Positions 27,003 to 39,835 of a stretch of DNA of 64,000 nt are shown piece by piece. The first letter of the stretch is position 1. The number at the start of each line of letters is the position of its first letter. Under the pieces are notes generated by a model. It did no database searches. It was not told the origin of the DNA and saw nothing but the letters and a program-made list of their open reading frames with translations. Source of the stretch: Halotalea alkalilenta (GTDB lineage Bacteria > Pseudomonadota > Gammaproteobacteria > Pseudomonadales > Halomonadaceae); the NCBI RefSeq assembly GCF_001648175.1, contig NZ_CP015243.1, positions 62,001-126,000 of the forward strand, given 5' to 3'. The translations under genes were made by a program, and so were the position numbers.

Positions 27003-28037
27003 TCACCCGTGGACGTCGATCAAAGCGCCGCCTGCATAGCTCGAACACTCACCGAAAGAGATCAGCTCGAGGCCATGCTCACGCCCCAGCCGCTCGACAT
27101 CGTCTTCCCAGGCGGGATCGACCGCGATTAACAAGCCACCCGATATCTGCGGGTCGCACAGCCACTGCCAATGCGCGTCGTCCATGTCAGCGAGCTGCTC
27201 GCCAATCGCTTGTCGATTGCGAACGCAGCCGTCGGGAACGGCGCCCTGGCGCCGATACGCTTCGGCCTCGCGCAGCATCGGCAGGCGGTCGAAGTCGACC
27301 CGAGCCGCGACTGCGCTCGCACGGCACATCTCACCCAGATGGCCGGCGAAACCGAAGCCGGTCACGTCGGTCATTGCATGCACGCCTTCGATCGCCGCCA
27401 GGGCGACGCCGATCTCATTGGGCCTGAGCATCACATCACGAGCCAGGGCCCAATGCTCGATGGCGAGCAGCCCTTGCGCCTGAGCCGCGATGAGGATGCC
27501 GACCCCGAGCGGCTTGGTCAGGTAGAGCTTGTCACCGGGCTTGGCGCCAGCGTTGCGCTTGAGCTGGACGAGGGGCACCAGGTCATTGACCGAGAGACCG
27601 AATAGCGGCTCGGAAGCGGCGATGGAGTGTCCACCGGCGAGGCTCAAACCCAGCTCGCGACACACCGCTTGGGCACCGGAGAGCACCTCGCCTGCCACGG
27701 TCGCGGGCAGGCTGTCCAGCGGCCAGCCGAGGATGCTGAGCGCGAGAACCGGAGTCCCACCCATCGCAAATACGTTGCCAATCGCATGGGTCGCACTGAT
27801 GCGGCCGAAGTCGAAGGGGTCATCGACAATCGGAGCGAAGAAATCAGCGGTGCTGATCAATCCTTGACCATTGCCGAGATCGAATACCGCTGCATCCTCA
27901 CGGCCCTGGTTGCCCACTATCAGGCGGGGATCGAAGGCACCGGGGCCTGCGGCACGGATGATGGCATCGAGCACGTCAGGGGCGATCTTGCCGCCACTCG
28001 TCGCGTCGAGATACTGGGTGAGTCGAATCGAGGTCAT
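27003..28037 (-). CDS. selD: Selenide, water dikinase (SelD) lacking the catalytic Cys/Sec
   Basis: The 344-residue protein aligns with E. coli SelD throughout: VGNQGREDAAVFDLGNG, STADFFAPIVDDPFDFGRI, NVFAMGGTP, LAGGHSI, TDVTGFGFAGHLGEM, LCDPQISGGLL. SelD makes selenophosphate from selenide and ATP for selenocysteine and selenouridine synthesis. In the active-site loop E. coli has Y-S-H-G-A-G-C17-G-C-K20; here it is YLDATSGGKIAP, one residue shorter, with Lys kept but both Cys gone, and no in-frame TGA that could encode Sec. Either the enzyme works without the thiol or it has another role. Its usual partner gene (mnmH/selU) is not adjacent. Confidence 0.85.
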   Translation of the reverse strand: MTSIRLTQYLDATSGGKIAPDVLDAIIRAAGPGAFDPRLIVGNQGREDAAVFDLGNGQGLISTADFFAPIVDDPFDFGRISATHAIGNVFAMGGTPVLALSILGWPLDSLPATVAGEVLSGAQAVCRELGLSLAGGHSIAASEPLFGLSVNDLVPLVQLKRNAGAKPGDKLYLTKPLGVGILIAAQAQGLLAIEHWALARDVMLRPNEIGVALAAIEGVHAMTDVTGFGFAGHLGEMCRASAVAARVDFDRLPMLREAEAYRRQGAVPDGCVRNRQAIGEQLADMDDAHWQWLCDPQISGGLLIAVDPAWEDDVERLGREHGLELISFGECSSYAGGALIDVHG

Positions 28038-28119
28038 GGCGGCTTCCCTTGGTAGCTAGGACCAAGCATCAGAGACATCGCCACCGATAGGTGGCCAAGG
28101 CCCCGGCTCTAAAGCAAGC

Positions 28120-29487
28120 CTAGATCGCCGCGAGAGCGTCGGCGAGTTTGTCGACCGCGATTACCTGCATGCCTTCGGGCGGCTGCTTGGGCGCGTTGGC
28201 GCTCGGCACGATGGCACGAGTGAAACCATGCTTGGCGGCTTCAGCGATACGGCTCTGGCCGCTCGGCACCGGGCGAATTTCCCCGGACAACCCCACCTCG
28301 CCGAAGACCACCAGCTCGCGAGGCAGTGGCTGATTGCGCAAACTCGAGACCACCGCCAGTAACACGGCAAGATCAGCGCTGGTCTCGAGCACCTTGACCC
28401 CGCCGACCACGTTGAGGAATACGTCCTGGTCACCGGTGAACAGTCCCCCGTGCTTATGCAGCACGGCAAGCAGCATAGCCAGGCGCTGGCCATCCAGACC
28501 GACCGCGACGCGGCGGGGATTGCTCATCTGCGACTCATCGAGCAGTGCCTGGACTTCGACCAGAATCGGTCGCGTACCTTCCCATACCACCATTACCAGG
28601 CTGCCCGCGGACTGCTCCTCATGGCGAGAGAGGAAGATCGCACTCGGGTTCTTCACTTCCTTGAGCCCGTGCTCGAGCATGGCGAAGACGCCCAACTCGT
28701 TGACCGCACCGAAACGATTCTTCTGCCCACGCAGGGTGCGAAAACGAGAATCCGCGCCGCCTTCGAGCAGAAGCGATGCGTCGATCATGTGTTCGAGCAC
28801 CTTGGGGCCAGCGAGAGTGCCATCCTTGGTGACGTGACCGACCAGCAGCAGCACGGTGTTGGTACGCTTGGCGAAGCGGGTCAGCGCCGCGGCGGATTCG
28901 CGCACCTGAGCCACGCCGCCCGGAGCGGAAGTGACCTCCTCGAGGTGCATGGTCTGGATCGAATCGATGATCAGGATATCGGGGCGTTCGCGTTCGGCGG
29001 TAGCGATGACCGTCTCGACGCTGGTCTCGGCGAGCATCCTGAGCCCCTGAGTGGGCAGCTGCAGCCGATGAGCGCGCATCGCCACCTGGGAGAGCGACTC
29101 TTCGCCGGTGACGTACAGCACCCGTTTGGCCTGGGCCAGCTTGCAGGCGGTCTGCAGCAGCAAAGTGGACTTGCCGGCCCCCGGGTTGCCGCCGAGCAGC
29201 ACGGCGGAGCCGGGCACCAAGCCACCACCGAGCACGCGATCGAACTCCTCGAAGGTGGAGGAGAAACGCGGCACCTCGGCGAGATCGACGCTGGCTAGGT
29301 CGATCACCTCGTTCGAAGCGGCGCCGGCATAGCCTTGCCGCGCGGGCTGCGCGCCCGGACGCGGGCTGGGCGCGAGCCGAAGCTCGCTAAGCGTGTTCCA
29401 TTCCCGGCAGTTACTGCACTGTCCCTGCCACTTGCTGTATTCAGCGCCGCACTCGGTGCAGACGAAAGCGGTCTTGGCCTTGGCCAT
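28120..29487 (-). CDS. radA: DNA repair protein RadA
   Basis: The 455-residue protein has the N-terminal zinc finger (CTECGAEY, CSNC), Walker A GGNPGAGKST, Walker B ILIIDSIQTM, the RadA-specific KNRFG motif (GQKNRFGAVNELG), and a C-terminal Lon-protease-like domain (FLNVVGGVKVLETSADLAVL). RadA is a helicase that processes branched recombination intermediates. All motifs are intact and the length is normal. It is encoded on the minus strand between selD and an NlpE-like lipoprotein gene. Confidence 0.96.
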   Translation of the reverse strand: MAKAKTAFVCTECGAEYSKWQGQCSNCREWNTLSELRLAPSPRPGAQPARQGYAGAASNEVIDLASVDLAEVPRFSSTFEEFDRVLGGGLVPGSAVLLGGNPGAGKSTLLLQTACKLAQAKRVLYVTGEESLSQVAMRAHRLQLPTQGLRMLAETSVETVIATAERERPDILIIDSIQTMHLEEVTSAPGGVAQVRESAAALTRFAKRTNTVLLLVGHVTKDGTLAGPKVLEHMIDASLLLEGGADSRFRTLRGQKNRFGAVNELGVFAMLEHGLKEVKNPSAIFLSRHEEQSAGSLVMVVWEGTRPILVEVQALLDESQMSNPRRVAVGLDGQRLAMLLAVLHKHGGLFTGDQDVFLNVVGGVKVLETSADLAVLLAVVSSLRNQPLPRELVVFGEVGLSGEIRPVPSGQSRIAEAAKHGFTRAIVPSANAPKQPPEGMQVIAVDKLADALAAI

Positions 29488-29589
29488 CGAAACCTCTCGA
29501 AACTATGCCTTATCGATGACCGAGCTCGAGGCCAGGACGATCACGTCCACCCGGGGAGCCTGAGCGAGCGTGGGCGCATCGGCCATCGA

Positions 29590-30063
29590 TCATTGACGCT
29601 GGAGACGCAGGCTCTCGCCATTCTCGAAACGATGAAGCTGGGGGTCGATCAGCTCGAGCGTGCGGTCATCGATTTGCAGGAAGTAGTACATTTGGCCATC
29701 GCTGCGCTGATCGGGTGTCAGCTCGAGCACCGACGCTTGGGGATCGGTGGGAATCCCTGAAATGATGTCCCAAGTGCCCTGGTAGTGCTCGGCGGGCGGA
29801 TTCTGCGGATGGCCTTGATAGGCCGCATCGAGCGTGAAGGTTCGCTCGGAGGGGGATGCCGAGTTCTCGTCGCCCGAGAGCTCGACGGTAGTGAGGATGC
29901 CACTGCAACTGCGACAAGGCAGCGTGCCACGATATACCTGCTCGTCGGCGGACGAACTCTGTGATGCGGCACCCGAGCCGGCTGGCGCCGAACTCTGCTG
30001 CCCCGCACATCCCGCCAGCAGCACGGAAGCTCCAGCACCTGCCAGCAACATCTTGATATTCAT
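29590..30063 (-). CDS. NlpE-like outer-membrane lipoprotein
   Basis: The 157-residue precursor has a lipobox (SVLLAGCAG, Cys at about residue 19), a Ser/Ala/Gln-rich linker and an NlpE N-terminal domain: YRGTLPCRSCSGILTTVELS with the CxxC pair, then FTLDAAYQGHPQNPPAEHYQ and GTWDIISGI. In E. coli NlpE senses copper and envelope or surface stress and signals to Cpx. This one has only the N-terminal domain. The start at 30063 has GAGGAGA upstream. No cpx genes are nearby. Confidence 0.8.
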   Translation of the reverse strand: MNIKMLLAGAGASVLLAGCAGQQSSAPAGSGAASQSSSADEQVYRGTLPCRSCSGILTTVELSGDENSASPSERTFTLDAAYQGHPQNPPAEHYQGTWDIISGIPTDPQASVLELTPDQRSDGQMYYFLQIDDRTLELIDPQLHRFENGESLRLQRQ

Positions 30064-30284
30064 TGCGTTCTCCTCAATCCCTGGATCAGCTACGAAGGCG
30101 CCGAGGCTGGGACGCCATCGTGATTTTCTCGCCCACATTAGCATATCGACACCGTGCAAGGAGATGACCACGAAAGCACTGGATTCAAGCCAACGATCAT
30201 CCTGCGCGCCCGCGCTTGCGCGGCCAGCGTGCAAGCGCGACCATGAGGCTTTCGCCCTGGCGCCCTTGAAGCAAGCGAGACCAC

Positions 30285-31340
30285 ATGAGTAAGTTCTGGA
30301 GTCCCGAGGTACACCAACTCACCCCCTATGTTCCGGGCGAGCAGCCGCGCCAGCGGTTGATCAAGCTGAATACCAACGAGAACCCCTATCCACCGGCGCC
30401 CGGCGTCGCAGATACGCTGCGCGACTTCGATGCCTCCGCACTCAGACTGTATCCGGACCCCGAATCCCGAGCATTGCGCACGGCAATAGCCGAGCACTAT
30501 GCGGTCACGCCGGAGCAGGTGTTCGTCGGTAACGGTTCCGACGAAGTGCTGGCGCTGGCATTCATGGCTTTCTTCCGCCAGCCGCTGCCTCTCTACATGC
30601 CGGAAATCAGCTACAGCTTCTATCCAGTCTATTGCCAGCTCTATGGTGTCGAACGCAAGGCGCTGCCCCTCGATCACGAGTGGAAGGTCGACCTCGAGGC
30701 ATTTCCCACCAACAACGGTGGCGTGATCTTCGCCAACCCCAACGCTCCCACCGGCCATGCACACCCGCGCGAGGCGATCGCAGGATTGCTCGAGCGCCAG
30801 CGTGACTCAGTGGTGCTGGTCGACGAAGCCTACGTCGACTTCGGTGCGCAGAGCGCGGTTCCTCTGATCGAGCGCTATCCGAACCTGCTGGTTTGCGGCA
30901 CCTTCTCCAAGTCCCGCAGCCTCGCAGGCCTAAGGCTCGGCTTCGCGATCGGCTCCAAGGAATTGATCGAGGGCATTGGGCGAGTCAAGAACTCGTTCAA
31001 CTCCTACCCTATCGACCGACTCGCCGAAGCGTGCGCGATCGCTTCCCTGGCCGACCAAGCGTACTTCGAACGCTCTACGGCGGCGGTGATCGCAACCCGA
31101 GAGTGGAGCAGGGAAGCGCTAACAGCGCGCGGCTTCGACGTGCTGCCCTCGAGCAGCAATTTCCTCTTTGCCAGGCCGACGCGCATCGATGGGCCGGCAC
31201 TGTTCGAATCGCTGCGCGAACGGGGGCTGTTGGTGCGTCACTTCTCGAGCCCGGCGCTGGCACCTTTCCTCCGCATCACGATCGGCACCGATGAAGAGAT
31301 GCGCACGCTGGTCGAGGCGATCGACGAGATCCAAGCATGA
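30285..31340 (+). CDS. hisC: Histidinol-phosphate aminotransferase HisC
   Basis: The 351-residue PLP enzyme has IKLNTNENPYPP at the start, FVGNGSDEVLALAF, the Asn/Asp segment FANPNAPTGH, VDEAYVDFG, and the PLP-lysine motif GTFSKSRSLAGLRLGFAIG. It transaminates imidazole acetol phosphate in histidine synthesis. It is separate from hisBHAF by about 5 kb but has the same orientation. A VOC-family gene overlaps its stop by four bases, so the two are co-translated. Confidence 0.95.
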   Translation: MSKFWSPEVHQLTPYVPGEQPRQRLIKLNTNENPYPPAPGVADTLRDFDASALRLYPDPESRALRTAIAEHYAVTPEQVFVGNGSDEVLALAFMAFFRQPLPLYMPEISYSFYPVYCQLYGVERKALPLDHEWKVDLEAFPTNNGGVIFANPNAPTGHAHPREAIAGLLERQRDSVVLVDEAYVDFGAQSAVPLIERYPNLLVCGTFSKSRSLAGLRLGFAIGSKELIEGIGRVKNSFNSYPIDRLAEACAIASLADQAYFERSTAAVIATREWSREALTARGFDVLPSSSNFLFARPTRIDGPALFESLRERGLLVRHFSSPALAPFLRITIGTDEEMRTLVEAIDEIQA

Positions 31341-31741
31341 GCGATCCAGGGCTGGGGCTCGATGGATTCCACCATGTGGCGTTGATCACCTCGGACTATC
31401 CGCGCGCCAAGCACTTCTATGTCGACATCCTTGGCGCCAAGGTGATCGACGAGACTTTGCGCGTGGAGCGTGAAAGCTACAAGCTCGATCTGCTTCTGCC
31501 CGGTGGTGCGCAGCTCGAACTGTTCTCCTTTCCTACGCCGCCACCGCGGGTCAATCGCCCGGAAGCCTGTGGCCTGCGCCACTTGGCCTTTCGCTGTCGG
31601 GATGTGGACGTCGCCCGCCAGGTGCTCGAGACACGCGGCGTGACCTGCGAACCAGTGCGGGTGGATGAACTCACCGGACGGCGTTTCACCTTCTTCGCCG
31701 ATCCTGACGGAACACCGCTGGAACTCTATGAAGCCGGCTGA
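31337..31741 (+). CDS. VOC-family glyoxalase-like protein (YaeR/GloA2-type)
   Basis: The 134-residue protein shows the paired beta-alpha-beta-beta-beta units of the vicinal-oxygen-chelate fold: GFHHVALITSDYPRAKHFYV, KLDLLLPGGAQLELFSF, LRHLAFRCRDVDVARQVL and TFFADPDGTPLELYE. Metal ligands would be the His in FHHVAL, Glu in LELFSF, His in LRHLAF and Glu in LELYE, all present. YaeR-like proteins are presumed metal enzymes of unknown substrate. The ATG overlaps the hisC stop (ATGA). Confidence 0.85.
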   Translation: MSDPGLGLDGFHHVALITSDYPRAKHFYVDILGAKVIDETLRVERESYKLDLLLPGGAQLELFSFPTPPPRVNRPEACGLRHLAFRCRDVDVARQVLETRGVTCEPVRVDELTGRRFTFFADPDGTPLELYEAG

Positions 31742-31920
31742 GCTGCGGTAACCCTCGACTCGTTGCATCGGCCATGAGTCGCAAGCAATGGAGTCGATCG
31801 AAACGCTCGATGCGCGCCGCAATCTTATCCACAGCGCCTGCCGCGAACCGGCTGTGGGTAAACCATCCACCGGGCGTGCGCTCCGCTGCCGTTCTCTCTG
31901 CTCTCGCCGCCCCTTTTGGG

Positions 31921-31964
31921 GCACCCCTTTTGGGGCGCCCCTCGCCGGGCGGCCCCAAAAGGTG
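31921..31964. repeat. Imperfect palindrome downstream of the rRNA operon
   Basis: CCTTTTGGGG (31926-31935) and CCCCAAAAGG (31953-31962) are exact inverted copies with complementary GC-rich sequence inside. A second copy of CCCCTTTTGGGG lies just to the left. It stands right after the rRNA terminator and may act as a backup stop for rRNA transcripts or for the VOC gene. Confidence 0.5.
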
Positions 31965-31993
31965 AAAACCCCCGCACCATCGGTGCGGGGGTT
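31963..31993 (-). terminator. rRNA operon terminator
   Basis: AACCCCCGCACC and GGTGCGGGGGTT form a perfect 12-bp stem with a 3-nt loop; on the minus strand TTTT follows within the stem end (GGGGGTTTTCACC). It lies 12 bp after the 5S gene and should end the rrn transcript. Confidence 0.8.
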
Positions 31994-32005
31994 CTCGGGA
32001 TGAAT

Positions 32006-32123
32006 GCTTGACGATGACCTACTCTCACATGGGGAGACCCCACACTACCATCGGCGCTGAGCGGTTTCACTGCTGAGTTCGGCATGGGGTCAGGTGGGAC
32101 CCGCTCGCTATGGTCGTCAAGCA
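32006..32123 (-). rRNA. rrf: 5S ribosomal RNA
   Basis: On the minus strand the sequence begins GCTTGACGACCATAGCGAGC, includes the conserved CCCGATGCCGAACTCAG-like segment (ACCCCATGCCGAACTCAGCA), and ends pairing with its own start (GTCATCGTCAAGC). It follows 23S after about 120 bp. Ends are accurate to a few bases. Confidence 0.95.
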
Positions 32124-32245
32124 TATTCTGGCGCAAAGCCTGCCCATCAAGGCAAACTTCACTGATTCGTGGATCATGCTGGCCGAGATCGTCTCGTCGT
32201 ATCCGTTGCTTCGTCTTTCGATGACCTGACCACTTGGGGTTATAT

Positions 32246-35238
<2,993 letters not shown>

Positions 35239-35397
35239 ATATAACCCGAAGGGGTCTGGTCACCGATCAACGAAAACAATTTCGCCGGATACGCTTGAGA
35301 CGTATCTCTCTGCCCGCCTTGCGGCCGGCAGGCCAGCGTTCACGACACGAGGTCTCCACCCCGGTGTTCGCGCTGGACTTGGTCAGCATGATCCACA

Positions 35398-35410
35398 TTG
35401 TTAAAGAGCG
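35398..35410 (-). promoter_or_regulatory. boxA antitermination site before 23S
   Basis: On the minus strand CGCTCTTTAACAA matches the bacterial boxA consensus. A second copy stands in the leader before 16S. These bind Nus factors so that the rRNA transcript is not ended early. Confidence 0.8.
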
Positions 35411-35531
35411 TACTGTCGCGAAGACAGTCGGAAACCCACGTCTTCCTCTTGATCCGGAGGACATTGGTTTGCGACTGGCATCGGTATTTTCTTCGTTGGC
35501 CTGGACAGCGACCTCGATTCAAACGAATCGA

Positions 35532-35607
35532 TGGTGGAGCCTAGCGGGATCGAACCGCTGACCTCCTGCGTGCAAAGCAGGCGCTCTCCCAGCTGAGCTA
35601 AGGCCCC
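35532..35607 (-). tRNA. tRNA-Ala (anticodon TGC)
   Basis: The 76-nt gene has GGGGCCTTAGCTCAG at the 5' end, anticodon arm CCTGCTTTGCACGCAGG with TGC, GGTTCGATCCC in the T-arm, and an encoded CCA. It lies in the 16S-23S spacer, the usual place. Confidence 0.97.
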
Positions 35608-35644
35608 GTTGTCGTCACCGCTCTCACAGATCCAACCAGGAGAA

Positions 35645-35722
<78 letters not shown>

Positions 35723-35750
35723 GCTTCGGGCACTCAGAGCTTACCTTCGG

Positions 35751-35828
35751 CATACTTCGAACTGCCGACCTCACCCTGCTTTCCACAAGGTCAGGGGATG
35801 CGCTCCAACCAACCGAGCTACAGACCCA
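35751..35828 (-). pseudogene. Decayed tRNA-Ile copy in the rRNA spacer
   Basis: The minus strand reads TGGGTCTGTAGCTCGGTTGG, the same acceptor 5' strand and D-arm as the real tRNA-Ile, and later GTGAGGTCGGCAGTTCGAA, the same variable and T-arm start. The anticodon arm is replaced by CCCCTGACCTTGTGGAAAGC-AGGGTG, with a loop too large and no GAT anticodon. The 3' acceptor strand and CCA are missing (GTATGCCGAAGG instead). It arose by tandem duplication of tRNA-Ile and then decayed. Confidence 0.8.
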
Positions 35829-35917
35829 AGCCGGGGCCGTAGACCCTTAGTACTTCGCTCTTGCTTTCGATCAGGCAATTTGGTGTGGGTACTCGGCTCA
35901 ACCACGGCGCTGTCGTT

Positions 35918-37457
<1,540 letters not shown>

Positions 37458-37636
37458 AAATCTTGCTGCCCCCCACCTTCGAAAAGACGGACGGCTTAGC
37501 CTGGCTCGACAGAGCTGTTACATCGACAAACGATGGATCGCTTGCCTTTGTGGTCGCTGCCTCGATGCCTGACTGGATACATCAGTGACGTTGCCGTCTC
37601 ATCGAGCCGAGCGCCCACACAAATTGCCTGATCGAC

Positions 37637-37649
37637 TTGTTAAAGAGCG
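37637..37649 (-). promoter_or_regulatory. boxA antitermination site in the rRNA leader
   Basis: CGCTCTTTAACAA on the minus strand, identical to the copy before 23S, lies about 180 bp before the 16S gene and about 60 bp after the downstream promoter. Confidence 0.8.
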
Positions 37650-37707
37650 TCTCGTCGCGGGCTGAACCTTGCTTCGAAGAAGCGTGCCCTGCGTCGAGTG
37701 GATGAGC

Positions 37708-37735
37708 ATTCTACTCAGAAACGCTTTGGTGTCAA
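37708..37735 (-). promoter_or_regulatory. rRNA operon promoter, proximal
   Basis: On the minus strand TTGACA (37735-37730), a 16-bp spacer, and TAGAAT (37713-37708) make a near-consensus sigma-70 promoter about 250 bp upstream of 16S. Confidence 0.75.
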
Positions 37736-37861
37736 CCACTTCCTTGAGGAAGTGTCGTTCGGAACCAGCCAACCACCCGTTCCCGAACCAACCTGAAACA
37801 CCAAAACAATCAATGACTTGCTCTTCCCGCTGCGGGTTAACCCCGGTCAGCGAGGGCGTAC

Positions 37862-37888
37862 TTTATAGACCCCCTCGCCACTTGGCAA
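37862..37888 (-). promoter_or_regulatory. rRNA operon promoter, distal
   Basis: TTGCCA (37888-37883) and TATAAA (37867-37862) on the minus strand, with a 15-bp spacer and GC-rich sequence after the -10, resemble the P1 type of rRNA promoter. Spacing is one to two bases short of ideal. Confidence 0.5.
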
Positions 37889-37901
37889 GCCCTTTCCGCA
37901 G

Positions 37902-37925
37902 GTTTTTGACCCAAAGGTCAAAAAC
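37902..37925. repeat. 24-bp palindrome upstream of the rRNA promoters
   Basis: GTTTTTGACC and GGTCAAAAAC are exact inverted copies around four bases. It lies between the end of the YdjM-like gene and the distal rRNA promoter. It could be a terminator for the former, though no T-run follows, or a protein-binding site upstream of the rRNA promoter. Confidence 0.5.
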
Positions 37926-37971
37926 TCCGGAAAAAAGCCACCGGGTGGAAGTTACGAACCGAGCTCATCCA

Positions 37972-38655
37972 TCATCGCCATCGGTACTGCCAAAGCCCCT
38001 GCAGCAGATCGACGAGGGTGAACAACCCATTCCACGGCGGCAACCAGGGCAGCAGGCAGACGATCACGACACCCATCGCCATGGCGCTGAACGGAGATTG
38101 ATAGTCGAAGAGCTTGAGCGCGGTGCCGAAGGAGCGCTTCATCCTCTGGCCGACCATGTCCACGCTATAGCACTCATCGAGCAAAAGGTGGATCACAACG
38201 CCCAGGCAAAGTGCCGCGCCCTGCAGCCATGCCTGCTCAGCCGTACTACCGAAGAAGTGATAGCCAAGCGCGCTGATCGAAAAACCGCTGGCCAACGCGG
38301 CAAGCAGCGAATGCCAGACTCCCCGGTGCACCGTGAGACGACGAAACAAGCCGCTGGCGATATAGCGCACCCCGGTGTAGACGCCGATCCCAGTGCTGGC
38401 CAGTGAAGCAAGCGTCATGTGCGGTGTCAGTGCGATCACCGCAGCGACCATCGCGATCACCGCGAGCATCGTGAAGATCAACCCCACTGCGTGAGAGCGA
38501 TCAGCATCGATATCGGGGAGTATTCCCCCCAGGGCCACCAAGCCGGTCAGCGCCAGCGCCTCGCTGAGCGTCCAGGCCCCCAAGTACCAGCCCGCGGTAG
38601 AAAGCCCCGCGCCGGTCATCGCCGCTGCGGATAAATGCGTCTTGAAGTCGGCCAT
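37972..38655 (-). CDS. Membrane-bound metal-dependent hydrolase (YdjM/DUF457 family)
   Basis: The 227-residue protein has four to six membrane segments and the DUF457 markers: TH in the first helix (KTHLSAAAMTG), GGILPDIDADRSH, HRGVWHSLLAAL and VIHLLLDECYSVD. His and Asp residues in these motifs are thought to bind metal. E. coli YdjM is a LexA-regulated member of unknown substrate. GAAGG precedes the ATG. It lies just upstream of the rrn operon on the same strand. Confidence 0.82.
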   Translation of the reverse strand: MADFKTHLSAAAMTGAGLSTAGWYLGAWTLSEALALTGLVALGGILPDIDADRSHAVGLIFTMLAVIAMVAAVIALTPHMTLASLASTGIGVYTGVRYIASGLFRRLTVHRGVWHSLLAALASGFSISALGYHFFGSTAEQAWLQGAALCLGVVIHLLLDECYSVDMVGQRMKRSFGTALKLFDYQSPFSAMAMGVVIVCLLPWLPPWNGLFTLVDLLQGLWQYRWR

Positions 38656-38775
38656 GCGCCTTCATCTGTAGGAAATACCAGTGAACGAAAAAACACTGTT
38701 CAAAGAAACAGATTATGACGCACCATTGTTTGTAACAACAATCAATTACGCAGACATTCACTTCGACTGCGAAAA

Positions 38776-39312
38776 CTACTCGGCGGCGTTCAGATACTCA
38801 TCCTTGAGCTTTACGTAGTTATTCGCCGAATAGACGAAAAACGCGTACTCATCCGGCCTCAACTCCCGCAGCTTGCGCGCTGGATTGCCGGCATAGACGT
38901 GGCCGCGCTCGAGCCGTTTTCCCGGAGTCACCACCGCACCAGCAGCGATCAGCACTTCGTCCTCGACCACCACACCGTCGAGCACGACCGCCCCCATGCC
39001 GACCAGCACCCGGTCCCCGATCGTGCAGCCATGCAGCACCGCACGGTGGCCGATGGTCACCTCTCGACCGATGGACAGAGGGTAGCCCTCAGGGTTGTAG
39101 CCGCTGGCGTGGGTGATGTGCAGCACCACGCCGTCCTGCACGCTGGTTCGCGCACCGATACGAATGCGATGCATGTCGCCCCGGATCACCGCCTGTGGCC
39201 AAACGGAAACATCGTCGCCGAGCTCCACGTCGCCGAGCACCACGCTGGTTGGATCGATCATGACTCGCGCACCAAGCACCGGCGCGCGGCCGCGAAAACC
39301 GCGTACGTTCAT
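38776..39312 (-). CDS. Gamma-carbonic-anhydrase family protein (YrdA-like)
   Basis: The 178-residue protein is a left-handed beta-helix of hexapeptide repeats (VVLGDVELGDDVSVWPQAVI, RGDMHRIRIGARTSVQDGVV). The three metal-ligand His are in place (LHITHASG and IGHRAVLHGC). Relatives are trimeric and bind zinc or iron; many, like YrdA, lack proven anhydrase activity. The start at 39312 fits homology, with AGGAAG upstream. A C-terminal helix (ANNYVKLKDEYLNAAE) closes the trimer. Confidence 0.9.
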   Translation of the reverse strand: MNVRGFRGRAPVLGARVMIDPTSVVLGDVELGDDVSVWPQAVIRGDMHRIRIGARTSVQDGVVLHITHASGYNPEGYPLSIGREVTIGHRAVLHGCTIGDRVLVGMGAVVLDGVVVEDEVLIAAGAVVTPGKRLERGHVYAGNPARKLRELRPDEYAFFVYSANNYVKLKDEYLNAAE

Positions 39313-39396
39313 CTTCGCTTCCTCGTTCTCGGTCGAATGCATTCATATCCTGATCAAGGAGGCTACCAGAACCAACGCCACCGGCGGGATCGCCAG

Positions 39397-39666
39397 CTAC
39401 CGCGCCATGCCTCGCCAAAGCACGAACCCGACCTCGCGAACACCCGGCGCGCGCAGGGCGTGGCACTCATCGAGCACCATGACCGCAAACCAGACGATCA
39501 ACAAGCCGCCGAAGGCAGGAAGAATATCCGGCGGGATGGTGGTGAGCAGGTCGAAGGAGGTCATCCCGGCGATCGGACGGACATCGGCCAAGGTGGAAGT
39601 CGAGCGCCGAGGAATCCAGCGTGACCAGCCAGTGCATCGCGCCATCCAGAAATCGGGCGAGGACAT
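39397..39666 (-). CDS. Possible small membrane protein
   Basis: From an ATG at 39666 an 89-residue product can be read with one clear hydrophobic segment (LPAFGGLLIVWFAVMVLDEC, about residues 50-70). It lies 84 bp upstream of the carbonic-anhydrase-like gene on the same strand. There is no good ribosome binding site and I do not recognise the sequence. It may be real, but support is only the open frame and the hydrophobic pattern. Confidence 0.3.
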   Translation of the reverse strand: MSSPDFWMARCTGWSRWIPRRSTSTLADVRPIAGMTSFDLLTTIPPDILPAFGGLLIVWFAVMVLDECHALRAPGVREVGFVLWRGMAR

Positions 39667-39767
39667 GACATAGCCCACTAACACGAGAAACCGCAGGTAA
39701 AGCAACTCGTATCTTGCGAAAAAAATAAACCTGGGTTAAATTTTAATACCTTGTTTGATAGGCCGTT

Positions 39768-39791
39768 GCCCGCAACAACGCGGGCCTTTTT
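39768..39791 (+). terminator. Intrinsic terminator ahead of a small gene (possible attenuator)
   Basis: GCCCGC-AACAAC-GCGGGC followed by CTTTTT is a clean rho-independent terminator on the plus strand. It lies 45 bp before the small gene at 39836 and after an AT-rich stretch that could hold its promoter (TTAAATTTTAATACC). No plus-strand gene ends just before it. Confidence 0.65.
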
Positions 39792-39835
39792 CATCTGGAA
39801 CCGAGCATCTCAAACCCGACCGGCGGAGAAGATCC

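Noticed and set aside
27980..28037. Possible selenocysteine codon in selD
   Set aside because: The active-site loop is read through without any TGA, so Sec cannot explain the missing Cys.
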